NCBI RefSeq assembly: GCF_000821065.1
Contig: NZ_CDGG01000001.1
Coordinates: 3,844,001-3,908,000, forward strand
Length of the DNA: 64,000 nucleotides
Reading direction: 5' to 3'
From: Oceanobacillus oncorhynchi
GTDB taxonomy: Bacteria > Bacillota > Bacilli > Bacillales > Amphibacillaceae
Part shown: piece by piece, positions 10,098-18,871 of the stretch
How positions within the stretch are numbered: the first letter of the stretch is position 1
How the letters are laid out: each line of letters starts with the position of its first letter
The notes under the pieces: model-generated
Seen by the model: only the letters and a program-made list of their open reading frames with translations
Databases searched by the model: none
What the model was told of the DNA's origin: nothing
Translations under genes and position numbers: made by a program

Positions 10098-11384
10098 TTA
10101 TTTTGTTTTGCTGTTTTCAGCTAAGAATTCAATTGCAGCACGCATTTTTAAATCATTTTCTAATGTTTCTGTGGAACCGCCAAGCATTTGTAGAAGCTGT
10201 TCTTTCTCAACTCCGTACATAGAGCCCATTTTTTCAAGCTCTGCATCGATATCCTCTTCTGTAGCTTCAAGATTTTCAGCTTCAGCAATTGCTTCTAACG
10301 TCAAGTTAGTTTTTACACGCTTTTCAGCATCTTCACGCATTTGTTCTTTCAAAGCATTCTCATCTTGTCCTGAGAATTGGCTGTACATTTCTAATGTCAT
10401 GCCTTGCATTTGAAGCTGTTGTTCAAATTCGCGAACCATCTGATTTACTTCTGTGTCTACCATTGCTTCTGGAATCTCTACCTCGATATTATCTGAAGCT
10501 TGTTGAAGTAATTCTTCACGCTGTTCATTTTCAGCTTGTTGTTTTTTGTTTGTTTCCAGTTCTTCACGTTTTTTTGCTTTCAATTCATCAAGTGTTTCTA
10601 CTTCTTCATCAACATCTTTTGCAAATTCATCATCCAGTTCTGGTAATTCTTTTGCTTTTACTTCATGAATTTTCACTTTAAAGACTGCGTCCTGACCAGC
10701 TAAATCTTCCGCATGGTACTCTTCAGGGAAAGTGATTTCTACTTCTGTTTCATCACCAGCTTTTTTACCAATCAATTGTTCTTCAAAGCCAGGGATAAAT
10801 TGTCCGGAACCAATTTCCAGTGAATGATTTTCACCTTGTCCGCCTTCAAAAGCAACGCCATCTTTGAATCCTTCAAAATCGATAACAGCAGTATCGCCGT
10901 CTTCGATTTCGCTATCTTCTTTTACAACTAATTCTGCTTGGCGTTCACGAAGATTTTCGATTTCCTGTTCTACATCTTCATCAGTTACTTCTACAGATTT
11001 TTCTTCCACTTCTAAACCTTTATATTCACCAAGTTTCACCTCTGGTTTCACTTCTACTTCCGCAGTGAAAACAAGCGGTTGTCCTTTTTCAATCTGATCA
11101 ATGTCGATAGAAGGCTGTGCAATTGGGAAAATCTCAGCTTCATCAACTGCTTTAGAATAAGCACTAGGAAGTACAATATCTACTGCGTCCTGATATAGAG
11201 ATTCTACGCCAAAGCGTTTTTCAAAAATACTGCGTGGAATTTTCCCTTTACGGAAACCAGGAATCTGAACATCCTTCGATACCTTTTTGAACGCTTGGTC
11301 TAACGCTTGATCAAAGTCTTCAACAGATACTTCAAACGTTAATACTCCTTTATTACCTTCTTGTTTTTCCCATTTTGTTGTCAT
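10098..11384 (-). CDS. tig: Trigger factor (ribosome-bound chaperone and prolyl isomerase)
   Basis: Binds near the ribosomal exit tunnel through L23 and holds nascent chains. 428 residues from ATG 11384 ([11 protein letters not shown]), with GGAGGGAA upstream; the longer reading adds [10 protein letters not shown] over the ribosome site. Ribosome-binding signature GFRKGKIPR near residue 45, FKBP-type domain about 150-245 ([13 protein letters not shown]), then the long acidic helical substrate cradle. It lies upstream of clpX as in B. subtilis. Confidence 0.97.
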   Translation of the reverse strand: MTTKWEKQEGNKGVLTFEVSVEDFDQALDQAFKKVSKDVQIPGFRKGKIPRSIFEKRFGVESLYQDAVDIVLPSAYSKAVDEAEIFPIAQPSIDIDQIEKGQPLVFTAEVEVKPEVKLGEYKGLEVEEKSVEVTDEDVEQEIENLRERQAELVVKEDSEIEDGDTAVIDFEGFKDGVAFEGGQGENHSLEIGSGQFIPGFEEQLIGKKAGDETEVEITFPEEYHAEDLAGQDAVFKVKIHEVKAKELPELDDEFAKDVDEEVETLDELKAKKREELETNKKQQAENEQREELLQQASDNIEVEIPEAMVDTEVNQMVREFEQQLQMQGMTLEMYSQFSGQDENALKEQMREDAEKRVKTNLTLEAIAEAENLEATEEDIDAELEKMGSMYGVEKEQLLQMLGGSTETLENDLKMRAAIEFLAENSKTK

Positions 11385-11506
11385 TATTATTCCCTCCAAA
11401 ATCAAATCTATCATTGCATTTCATTATTCATTTGATCAATCATTTTTCCTGATTTACAACCACCTCATTATAACACATATCTTTTGTGTTTCAAGCATTT
11501 TACTAC

Positions 11507-12481
11507 CTACTCTTCAATGATACTTAAATAAAGCGAGTTACAAATTTTTATAGACTCTATCCATGATTGGGCAGTTTCATTCAATTCGTCCAGCTGCAAA
11601 TCCAGCTGTAAATAGTCATTTCCAAGAATATAGACGGCTTCTGCAAAAGAAAACATATCACTCTCTTTCGGTGTAAATGGATAAGTCACGTAAAAGTATC
11701 GATATACAAGCTGCTCAATCAAATTTAATAGAGATGGATTGGCTTCTGCCCTTTTTTCTAATTCTTCCGTTATAGCTATATAGCTTTTCTCTTCAGATAT
11801 CTGGATCAATTCCGTCGGCTGAGTAACCATCATTGCCTCAAATTTATGTATGTAGACAGATCTTTCTACGCCTGTTTCTTTGAACCATTCTAATAAAGCA
11901 GTTTTAATAACAGGATGCACTTGAGGATTTTCAAGCAGTCTGATATTTTCTTCCTCCGGATTTGCCTGTATCCGCCGAAGGTTATCAATGATATTCCATT
12001 GCTTCAGATAATCATCATCCCTTACAGCTTCCTTAAGTTCTTTCATAAAACTGACGGCATTATCTTCATCGATCCCAATCTTCATATTGCCGCTCATTTC
12101 ATATAACTGCTGAAAAGGCTCTTGAAGCATGTCAGGAATCATATTATGCTCAAATTCTATTTCTAACAAATCCATCAAATGCTGATACTGGCTTGTTTGA
12201 AAAAGAATGGTTAAATAAATATGGAAGTAATGATAATAATGTGCGTCTTTTCTGGCCAGCAGTTCTTCACTGAGCTGCTCTGCATCCTTATACTTTCCTA
12301 ATTCCATCAAACACATTAATTTACCAATGTATATTTCATGGCTTCCTTCATGATATGCAATCAGACTGTTTAATTTATCTAATGCCTCTTTGTACCTTTT
12401 TTCCTTTAATGCATGCAAACCTTCTTCTTCCAATTGTTTTTTCGTATTCGGAAATAATATCACTTTAGCACTATCTTTCAT
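11507..12481 (-). CDS. ysoA: TPR-repeat protein (YsoA-like)
   Basis: 324 residues from ATG 12481, which follows AGAGGTGAAC; a TTG nine codons earlier lacks a ribosome site. Residues about 15-110 show TPR-like helix pairs (YKEALDKLNSLIAYHEG, YKDAEQLSEELLARKD). The remainder is acidic and helical with no catalytic motif, so a scaffold or cochaperone role is all that can be inferred. Position next to tig matches YsoA of B. subtilis. No signal peptide or membrane segment. Confidence 0.75.
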   Translation of the reverse strand: MKDSAKVILFPNTKKQLEEEGLHALKEKRYKEALDKLNSLIAYHEGSHEIYIGKLMCLMELGKYKDAEQLSEELLARKDAHYYHYFHIYLTILFQTSQYQHLMDLLEIEFEHNMIPDMLQEPFQQLYEMSGNMKIGIDEDNAVSFMKELKEAVRDDDYLKQWNIIDNLRRIQANPEEENIRLLENPQVHPVIKTALLEWFKETGVERSVYIHKFEAMMVTQPTELIQISEEKSYIAITEELEKRAEANPSLLNLIEQLVYRYFYVTYPFTPKESDMFSFAEAVYILGNDYLQLDLQLDELNETAQSWIESIKICNSLYLSIIEE

Positions 12482-12829
12482 TTGTTCACCTCTATTCTGG
12501 GTTTCCAAAAATTTTCTTCAAATCTGTTATACCCTATCCTGCACTATTTAAACTATTTTTTTCAGATTATATCTGCAGCAGGTTTAACCTTCCTGTCTCA
12601 TTATCATGTTACCCTTAAAAAAGCAGCGGGTCTATATTAATTTGCAAAAGATAGTTAAATTCATTTTAGGCACTTCATCAAAATCTATGCATTATAAATC
12701 ATTCGTGATATAGATGTAAGCTGCTGCACCCGAAAAATAACGTCAGCTAGTTTCTTTCTTAACTGAATTTATTCATATCCCTGCAAGCCCAGTTTTTAAT
12801 ATAGAGCCAATTATCTTTTTCTAGAAACC

Positions 12830-12872
12830 AAAAAAGCTCAAAACCTTATTAATTGAGGTTTTGAGCTTTTTA
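12830..12872 (-). terminator. Terminator of the tRNA unit
   Basis: AAAAAGCTCAAAACCT pairs with GAGGTTTTGAGCTTTTT around an AT-rich loop, 10 bases downstream of tRNA-Arg on the minus strand, ending in a U-run. The rest of the 12482-12881 gap shows no gene. Confidence 0.85.
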
Positions 12873-12881
12873 AACTGTTTA

Positions 12882-12955
12882 CGTCCCAGGCAGGATTCGA
12901 ACCTGCGACCCACAGCTTAGAAGGCTGTTGCTCTATCCTGCTGAGCTACTGGGAC
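12882..12955 (-). tRNA. tRNA-Arg (anticodon TCT)
   Basis: Minus strand folds as a standard cloverleaf: acceptor GTCCCAG/CTGGGAC, D-arm AGCTCAGCAGGATAGAGC, anticodon loop CCTTCTAAG, T-loop GGTTCGAATCC. CCA is not encoded. Confidence 0.97.
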
Positions 12956-12959
12956 ATGA

Positions 12960-13033
12960 TGGAGCGGGTGAAGGGAATCGAACCCTCGTCATCAGCTTGG
13001 AAGGCTGAGGTTTTACCATTAAACTACACCCGC
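12960..13033 (-). tRNA. tRNA-Gly (anticodon TCC)
   Basis: Minus strand acceptor GCGGGTG/CACCCGC, anticodon loop CCTTCCAAG, T-loop GGTTCGATTCC, discriminator T, and an encoded CCA. It is separated from tRNA-Arg by 4 bases, so both come from one transcript. Confidence 0.97.
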
Positions 13034-13206
13034 AATTACCGTGTTTTATGTATGAAATGATGTGCACCGTTTTTAACGGACAAGTAATATTATATGTGGG
13101 ATAGAAGTTTTTGTCAACAGATTTTTAATTTTTATTTCTCGGCTTCATAAAAATGACGAAAACCCTCGGTACACAAGGGAAAAACAGCTTGAAAATTCTC
13201 TAGTGA

Positions 13207-13260
13207 AAGCAATAAAAGCAGTTCACATTCTCTTTTCAGAAAAATATGAACTGCTTTTAT
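13207..13260 (-). terminator. Terminator of the rph-rdgB-ysnB operon
   Basis: AATAAAAGCAGTTCA pairs with TGAACTGCTTTTAT across a loop, 50 bases after the ysnB stop, with a U-rich 3' side on the minus strand. The rest of the gap to tRNA-Gly (13034-13206) shows no gene. Confidence 0.8.
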
Positions 13261-13313
13261 CTTATTTATCACGGAGAGTCGTCCATAACATTATCAATGT
13301 ATGAAGTTTCGTT

Positions 13314-13823
13314 TTACAAAGAAGTACGATAGCTCATATCTTCTATTTTTCCATCTTTTAAAGTGTAGAAGTCTACCTGCACTTCATCTGTATTTTCCCA
13401 GCTTAAAACAGCGTATGTTTTTTCCACACGATTTCTAGGCATACGAATACTCCCTGGATTGATAAATAATTGATTCCCCATTTTTTGAGCACCGGCAATA
13501 TGGGTATGACCAAAGCATACGACATTTGCAGCATACTCTTCTGCTGCATAGGATAGGTTGGTCAAGCTTCCTTTCACTTGGTGAAGATGACCATGCGTTA
13601 CAAAGAAACGAAGACCATTTAAATCTAACATTTCTTGTTCTGGATAAAGCGAATCAAAATCACAATTTCCTCCAACTTTATAAAAAGCGCTCAACTCTGC
13701 CGCATCAAAATCCAGCTCCGAATCACCGCAATGGATGTATAAATCTGCAGCATGCTTTTCCGTCATTTCTTCCAGTTCTTTCGTCAACCCGTGACTGTCA
13801 CTTGTAATCAGTACGCTTGTCAT
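13314..13823 (-). CDS. ysnB: YfcE/YsnB-type metallophosphoesterase
   Basis: 169-residue calcineurin-like phosphodiesterase. Metal ligands appear in the family order: SDSHG near residue 8, HCGDSELD near 31, GGNCDFD near 53, THGHLHQ near 75 and FGHTHIAG near 105. The physiological substrate of the family is unclear; relatives hydrolyse phosphodiesters in vitro. AGGAGGAG precedes the ATG. It is the last gene of rph-rdgB-ysnB, the order seen in B. subtilis. Confidence 0.93.
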   Translation of the reverse strand: MTSVLITSDSHGLTKELEEMTEKHAADLYIHCGDSELDFDAAELSAFYKVGGNCDFDSLYPEQEMLDLNGLRFFVTHGHLHQVKGSLTNLSYAAEEYAANVVCFGHTHIAGAQKMGNQLFINPGSIRMPRNRVEKTYAVLSWENTDEVQVDFYTLKDGKIEDMSYRTSL

Positions 13824-13844
13824 TATACTCCTCCTCTTTATTCC

Positions 13845-14438
13845 TTAGAGCAAATGTATATTTTGTTCCAATTGATTCATCGCTATTTTCCGATGGCTGA
13901 TTTGATTTTTTTCAGCCGGATCCAGCTCTGCCATTGTTTTTTCATAACCCTCCGGTACAAAAATAGGATCGTAGCCGAAACCATTTTCTCCACTCTGTTC
14001 CGTTTGAATATGACCTTCACAATACCCAGTTACAAACAACGGCTCCTGACCAGGCTGAGCAATTGCTAAGACACAGACAAAGCGGGCTCCGCGTTCGCCT
14101 TCAGGAATTTCCTTCATTTCCTCCAGAACCTTATCAATATTCGCTTGATCATCTGTCGGTTCGCCGGCATAACGGGCGGAATACACTCCGGGTCTTCCTT
14201 CTAAACTGTCAATAACCAGCCCTGAATCATCAGCCAGCACTGTCTTTTGGAAACGATTAGAAATTTGCTCCGCTTTGATAGCTGCATTTTCTACAAAGCT
14301 CTCCCCTGTCTCCTCAATATCTGGAATGTCCTCGTCTAAATCAAGCAGGGAAACTACCTCAATATGATGAGGAGCAAAGAAATCTCTAAATTCTTTTACT
14401 TTTCCTTTATTTTTTGTTGCAATAATAATCTTCTTCAT
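13845..14438 (-). CDS. rdgB: XTP/dITP diphosphatase (RdgB/HAM1 family)
   Basis: Removes inosine and xanthosine triphosphates from the nucleotide pool. 197 residues from ATG 14438 (MKKIIIATKNKGK), preceded by GGGGGAG. Family marks: TKNKGKVKEF at the N-terminus, DDSGLVIDSL near 70, YSARYAGE near 85, GYDPIF near 150 and SHRKIA near the C-terminus. B. subtilis name ysnA. It starts 19 bases after the rph stop. Confidence 0.96.
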   Translation of the reverse strand: MKKIIIATKNKGKVKEFRDFFAPHHIEVVSLLDLDEDIPDIEETGESFVENAAIKAEQISNRFQKTVLADDSGLVIDSLEGRPGVYSARYAGEPTDDQANIDKVLEEMKEIPEGERGARFVCVLAIAQPGQEPLFVTGYCEGHIQTEQSGENGFGYDPIFVPEGYEKTMAELDPAEKNQISHRKIAMNQLEQNIHLL

Positions 14439-14457
14439 GGTATCTCCCCCAATGAAA

Positions 14458-15204
14458 TCAGTCTTGGTTAACCAAATCTGCAATAGAGCCAAGCGTTTCT
14501 TTCTGCTGGCTGATCAATTCCTGAATACCTTGCTCACCTAAACCGAGCATCGCTTGTAATTGCTTTGGACTAAATGTAGCTTCTTCTCCAGTTCCCTGCA
14601 GTTCTACAAATTCCCCTTTACCAGTCATCACAATATTCATATCGACATCCGCTGTACTGTCTTCCTGATAATTCAGATCAAGTACCTCACATCCCTCAGG
14701 CAATACACCAACTGAAATTGCCGCTAAGAAATCAGTTAAAGGAAGCTCCTTCAGCACTTTCTTTTCAACAAGCTGATGAAGTGCAATTGCCATAGCGACA
14801 TAAGCACCTGTAATGGAAGCTGTTCTAGTTCCGCCATCCGCTTGAATAACATCACAATCAATCCAGATGGTCCGTTCCCCGATTTTGGAAAGGTCAACAA
14901 CTGAACGTAGTGCTCGTCCAATCAAACGTTGAATCTCCATCGTTCTGCCGCTCACTTTTCCTTTAGAAGATTCACGAATATTACGCTGCTCTGTTGCACG
15001 CGGCAGCATTGCATATTCCGCTGTAATCCATCCTTTTCCCTGGCCTCTCATAAATGGCGGCACTCTATCTTCAATACTCGCATTACAAATAACCTTTGTC
15101 TGGCCCATTTCAATTAATACAGACCCCTCCGGATGTGTAATATAGCCCGGTGTTATTTTTATCGGCCGCAATTCATTTGGTTTTCGATTATCCTGTCTTT
15201 CCAT
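14458..15204 (-). CDS. rph: Ribonuclease PH
   Basis: Phosphorolytic 3' exoribonuclease that trims tRNA precursors. 248 residues, normal length. Hallmarks: [19 protein letters not shown] near residue 50-70, [13 protein letters not shown] near 92-105, and [19 protein letters not shown] near 110-130. AAGGAGGA precedes the ATG. First gene of the rph-rdgB-ysnB operon. Confidence 0.97.
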   Translation of the reverse strand: MERQDNRKPNELRPIKITPGYITHPEGSVLIEMGQTKVICNASIEDRVPPFMRGQGKGWITAEYAMLPRATEQRNIRESSKGKVSGRTMEIQRLIGRALRSVVDLSKIGERTIWIDCDVIQADGGTRTASITGAYVAMAIALHQLVEKKVLKELPLTDFLAAISVGVLPEGCEVLDLNYQEDSTADVDMNIVMTGKGEFVELQGTGEEATFSPKQLQAMLGLGEQGIQELISQQKETLGSIADLVNQD

Positions 15205-15310
15205 CTATTTTCCTCCTTATTTCACATTACATAGCTTATCATATTTTCGAAAAAAGAAACATGAGAATGCTGTTAAAAGAAGTATGTATCTTCAAATTAT
15301 CCGTTCAAAG

Positions 15311-15355
15311 AAAAAAGCACCTCAAGAACAGGTAAACTGCTCTCCAGATGCTTCA
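15311..15355 (-). terminator. gerM terminator
   Basis: Minus strand GAAGCATCTGGAGAGCAG pairs with CTGTTCTTGAGGTGCTTTT (with G-U pairs) and runs into a U-tract, about 20 bases after gerM. Confidence 0.7.
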
Positions 15356-15373
15356 TCGCACATTGCAATCCTT

Positions 15374-16447
15374 TTATAATTCTTCACTTGGTGTATATAT
15401 ATCTGCTGACACCGGTGCAGAATAAGGCTCTCCATTTTCATTAAATACTTCATCCACATTTTCAACCTGAACATTTACCGCATCGATGTTTGGCCGCTGC
15501 GTTAACGTTCTGACCATAGTCTCCATCACTTCATCTGAGATAATATTTTGCTCGGAATCCATCAGGATACCTTCATTAAATGTCAGATGGACAACTCCTT
15601 CCTCTATAACCGGATCTGCTGTCAAGGCTGCTTCCGGGCTAAAAACATTCACAACATGATTTTGATAGCCTGGACCGTCTACCAGTTCATTCACAACGCC
15701 TGTTAAATCATTTTCATCATCCATCTCGACATATTGTGTAACAGGAACATAATAACGGTTATTTTCCTGTTCTACCGGATAAAACATGGTAACTGGACTA
15801 CTGTTAAAATAGTCTAATGTATCATTATTGGTCAAATTGATTCCCTTTGCCCGTGTATAACCATTATTGATCGGTGTACCATTTACTGGCATTTCCTTTA
15901 AATCGACTCCATCCACCCGAAGCTTGACCTTATTAACATTCTCAAATTGTGTCAGCGTGTGTGTAACAGCTTCTAAAATAGGAAGCTCAGATGCTGCTTC
16001 ATAATCGGAAAATTCTCCGGATAAATCTACGACAATTGTACCGTCTTCTTGAAGATCAATGCCAAGGACCTCTGTATCCTCCGGAAGCACAGCTTGGAAG
16101 CCGTTTGGCAGCATTGGAGTGATTGGACCGCCTTTAACCATATATTCAATAACTTGCTGCGCCACTTGATTTGTTTCAGGAATTGGAAGCTCAATCATTT
16201 GTGAGGCAACCATCCCGTTTGAATCAATTAAATACAACTCTCTAGAAACCGTATCTTCTGCTTCCTCAGGAGGAGCTGCAGCATCTTCCTCGTTTGCTGC
16301 TTCATCATCTGCTGTTTCTTCCCCATTTACTGCTTCTGCATTTTGCGGAGGATCCACCTCTTTTGATGACTGTTCTCCTTTAAAACATCCTGCCAACAAG
16401 ACTAATATTCCAAAAGCCACGATTAATCGGATTATCATTTTACTCAT
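15374..16447 (-). CDS. gerM: GerM sporulation/germination lipoprotein
   Basis: 357 residues from ATG 16447, placed by GGGAGGTAG upstream. A lipoprotein signal (LIVAFGILVLLAGC, cysteine near residue 22) is followed by an acidic linker (about 25-70) and two tandem GerM domains (about 90-210 and 230-345; YMVKGGP and TQFENVNKVKL in the first, NELVDGPGYQ and TLTQRPNIDAV in the second). In B. subtilis GerM helps hold together the engulfed forespore envelope and is needed for sporulation and germination. It lies downstream of racE as in B. subtilis. Confidence 0.95.
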   Translation of the reverse strand: MSKMIIRLIVAFGILVLLAGCFKGEQSSKEVDPPQNAEAVNGEETADDEAANEEDAAAPPEEAEDTVSRELYLIDSNGMVASQMIELPIPETNQVAQQVIEYMVKGGPITPMLPNGFQAVLPEDTEVLGIDLQEDGTIVVDLSGEFSDYEAASELPILEAVTHTLTQFENVNKVKLRVDGVDLKEMPVNGTPINNGYTRAKGINLTNNDTLDYFNSSPVTMFYPVEQENNRYYVPVTQYVEMDDENDLTGVVNELVDGPGYQNHVVNVFSPEAALTADPVIEEGVVHLTFNEGILMDSEQNIISDEVMETMVRTLTQRPNIDAVNVQVENVDEVFNENGEPYSAPVSADIYTPSEEL

Positions 16448-16544
16448 GCAACTACCTCCCAAGATGGTTTGTACTATTAATCATACGAGCCCACCCCGAG
16501 AAATAGACCATGATTTAGATAGTTTATAAAGGAAGTTTCATTTT

Positions 16545-16646
16545 ATATCTGAAAAAAGACCACATAAACTGAAACTTTAATCAGTGGAGGTTTCGACGCA
16601 TGGCTCTTTACGATGGAGCGAATAATCGCAGCAATGTTGTCAGGTT
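16545..16646. repeat. Relic of dispersed intergenic repeat
   Basis: 16614-16631 resembles the 18-nt terminal repeat seen at 46835-46852, and CAATGTTGTCAGGTT (16632-16646) is an exact inverse copy of 47162-47176. Upstream lies GAAACTTTAATCAGTGGAGGTTTCG, shared in pattern with 8185-8250. Confidence 0.6.
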
Positions 16647-16666
16647 AATATGCAGCTGTGAGAAAA

Positions 16667-16706
16667 AACTCCTATGCAAAGATTCACTCTCATCTGCATA
16701 GGAGTT
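16667..16706 (-). terminator. racE terminator
   Basis: AACTCCTATGCA (16667-16678) pairs perfectly with TGCATAGGAGTT (16695-16706) and is followed by TTTTTTCTC on the minus strand, 14 bases past the racE stop. Confidence 0.9.
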
Positions 16707-16719
16707 AAAGCTACTGAGA

Positions 16720-17535
16720 TTAAACATGACGCAAATCTGCATGTTTAATTGTCAGCACACCAAAATTACTATCTTTAAAAATCTTCTGTGTGATTTCGAT
16801 AAAAATATTCAAATCTCCTGTCGCATAAAATTCATGGGGCGGCATCGGGTCATCGCCATTCGCAATTTGATGAATATCTAATGTTGTACTCGTCTCTCTT
16901 GCCGTTTCTTCACTGGAAGAAATAACAGTAATTTTCTCTCCTGCCACCGCTTGAATAGTATCCTTTAATAGTGGATAATGCGTACAGCCTAAAATCAATG
17001 TATCCATTTGATCATGCTCTAAAATAGGCACCAGGGTTGTTTCCACTACTTGTTTTGCTTCCGGCCCGTCCAGGATCCCTTTTTCCACCATCGGAACAAA
17101 AGCAGGGCAAGCTAAAGAAATAACCTCAATATCAGACTTGATTTGACGTAGTGCATAACTATATGCACCGCTCTGCACCGTTCCTTCTGTTCCAATTACA
17201 CCGATATAATTATTCTCCGTAGATTTGATTGCAGCCCTCGCGCCAGGCTTGATAACGCCAATAACCGGAATATCCAATTTTTCTTGTAACTCTTCTATTG
17301 TAAATGCGGTTGCCGTATTACAAGCAATCACAAGCATTTTTATATTTTTTTTAAGTAAAAAACGGACCATTTCCCATGTGAATTGTTTTACCTCTTCTTT
17401 CGTTCTCGGTCCGTATGGGCATCTTTCTGTATCTCCTAAGTAAATAAGCGGCTCTTTAGGCAGCTGTCTCATTAGTTCATGAACAACCGTTAACCCGCCC
17501 ACTCCTGAATCTATTACACCAATTGGCTGTTCCAA
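16720..17535 (-). CDS. racE: Glutamate racemase
   Basis: Supplies D-glutamate for peptidoglycan. 271 residues from TTG 17535 (MEQPIGVIDSG), with GGGAGAGAG upstream; the longer reading would overlap the MarR gene. The two catalytic cysteines are in VIACNTATA (about 74) and LGCTHYPLL (about 185), with DSGVGGLTV at the N-terminus. It follows the MarR-type gene by 25 bases, so the pair probably shares a transcript. Confidence 0.96.
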   Translation of the reverse strand: MEQPIGVIDSGVGGLTVVHELMRQLPKEPLIYLGDTERCPYGPRTKEEVKQFTWEMVRFLLKKNIKMLVIACNTATAFTIEELQEKLDIPVIGVIKPGARAAIKSTENNYIGVIGTEGTVQSGAYSYALRQIKSDIEVISLACPAFVPMVEKGILDGPEAKQVVETTLVPILEHDQMDTLILGCTHYPLLKDTIQAVAGEKITVISSSEETARETSTTLDIHQIANGDDPMPPHEFYATGDLNIFIEITQKIFKDSNFGVLTIKHADLRHV

Positions 17536-17560
17536 AGCGCTCTCTCCCTTTTTGCTATTG

Positions 17561-18031
17561 CTACTTCTCATTAACTTGCTTCATTTCATCATGCAAAAAG
17601 CCTAACAAATCATTCAACGTTTCTTTCTGCTCATCTGAAAATGAAGATAAAACATCCTGCAAATATTCCTGACGTTTTTGGATTACTTCTTCAATAATAT
17701 GCTTCCCTTTTTCCAGAAGATGGATGCGCACCACGCGCCGGTCATTTGTATCACGGACACGCTCTACTAATTCATTTTTCTCTAAACGGTCAACTAAGTC
17801 TGTCGTCGTACTAAATGCATGGCTAATACGGTTCGACAATTCGCCAACGGTCAAATCTCCTTCTTCCAGCAGCCACTGCAAGGCAATAAACTGCGGCGAA
17901 GTAATCGGATAATGATGTAATATTTTCCTGCCATTTTGTTTAATCATGCCAGAAATATACCTTAATTGTTTTTCCATTTTATTCACTGCTTCTACATCTT
18001 TATTCTTTTCCAATTCTTTATTTTTTTCCAC
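17561..18031 (-). CDS. ysmB: MarR-family transcriptional regulator (YsmB-like)
   Basis: 156 residues from GTG 18031, preceded by GGGGG at 7-base spacing. A winged helix-turn-helix spans about residues 40-120: LTVGELSNRISHAFSTTTDLVDRLEKNELVER, then the wing RDTNDRRVVRIHLLEKG. The N-terminus is lysine/glutamate rich. The effector and targets are unknown. Place between gerE and racE matches ysmB of B. subtilis. Confidence 0.88.
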   Translation of the reverse strand: MEKNKELEKNKDVEAVNKMEKQLRYISGMIKQNGRKILHHYPITSPQFIALQWLLEEGDLTVGELSNRISHAFSTTTDLVDRLEKNELVERVRDTNDRRVVRIHLLEKGKHIIEEVIQKRQEYLQDVLSSFSDEQKETLNDLLGFLHDEMKQVNEK

Positions 18032-18285
18032 ATTGATACCCCCTAAAAGTAAGAATTGCTCCTGGTATTTTAACACTAATTAAATAGCAATGGTTATGAA
18101 GTCATTTTCTTGCTGCTTGTATTACATAGTAAACTAAAAATCGCTTCTTGAAAACTTTTTTAAAGCCGTCCAAGGCAAATACCTTTAAAAATGTACGCAC
18201 TCTTTTGTTTCAGCCTTCATAAGCTATATCGACTAAATAATTTCCCTTCATGATGCAGTTCTATAAAGCAAGGAGGGGGTAACAT

Positions 18286-18510
18286 TTGAAGGATAATGGG
18301 TATAAACCGAAGCAGCTGCTGACCAAACGCGAGAAAGAAGTGTTTGAACTATTGGTACAAGATAAAACAACAAAAGAGATTGCCCAAGAGCTATTCATCT
18401 CAGAAAAAACTGTGAGGAACCACATTTCAAACGCGATGCAAAAACTGGGGGTAAAAGGCCGTTCACAGGCTGTTGTTGAATTGCTTCGCATGGGCGAATT
18501 AAAACTGTAA
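18286..18510 (+). CDS. gerE: GerE, late mother-cell sporulation regulator
   Basis: 74 residues, exactly the B. subtilis GerE length; a free-standing LuxR-type helix-turn-helix with LTKREKEVFELL, TTKEIAQELFISEKTVRNHISNA split across the recognition helices, and KLGVKGRSQAVVELL. It starts with TTG after GGAGGGGG. In B. subtilis GerE works with sigma-K RNA polymerase to switch coat-gene expression in the mother cell. It is transcribed opposite to its neighbours. Confidence 0.96.
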   Translation: MKDNGYKPKQLLTKREKEVFELLVQDKTTKEIAQELFISEKTVRNHISNAMQKLGVKGRSQAVVELLRMGELKL

Positions 18511-18714
18511 ACACACAAAAAAGAAAAAATGATACACCAGCATGTCGTTCGAGATCAAAATACATTTATTTTCTTTTTTATTCTATTTTTGTTTTGAACT
18601 CAAATCAATACATGCATTCAGTGGTGAGATGCTACGGCAGGACTCACCATACAATCGTATACTTTATCGTCATTCCTTACAGGTATAAACTAAGGCTATA
18701 TGAAGGTGCTTTTT
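18511..18714 (+). other. Non-coding stretch after gerE
   Basis: About 200 bases between the gerE stop and the next terminator. There is one short hairpin (GGTGAG...CTCACC near 18621-18648) and a 22-codon ATG frame without a good ribosome site. I see no supportable gene. Confidence 0.5.
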
Positions 18715-18754
18715 AGTCTGAGCTTTGAAAAAAGAGCTCAGACTTTTTATTTTT
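18715..18754 (+). terminator. Terminator 200 bases downstream of gerE
   Basis: AGTCTGAGCT (18715-18724) pairs perfectly with AGCTCAGACT (18735-18744), followed by TTTTATTTTT. It closes the gerE transcript or a short RNA starting in the gap. Confidence 0.85.
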
Positions 18755-18828
18755 AAAAGTAATGAAAGGTTTAACAATCAAATGCTCGCCGCATAATAAA
18801 TCTGCCCCTTCAGATTTTATATAAGAAA

Positions 18829-18858
18829 AAGCCACCCTATTTTCAGGGTGACTTTTAT
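18829..18858 (-). terminator. Terminator of the Ltp-type lipoprotein gene
   Basis: GTCACCCTGAAAATAGGGTGGC with a flanking A-tract and a minus-strand U-run, just past the stop at 18872. Confidence 0.8.
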
Positions 18859-18871
18859 ACTATTTATCTTT

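Noticed and set aside
10394-10681. 95-codon plus-strand frame inside tig
   Set aside because: Leu/His-rich antisense shadow of acidic trigger factor sequence; no ribosome site.
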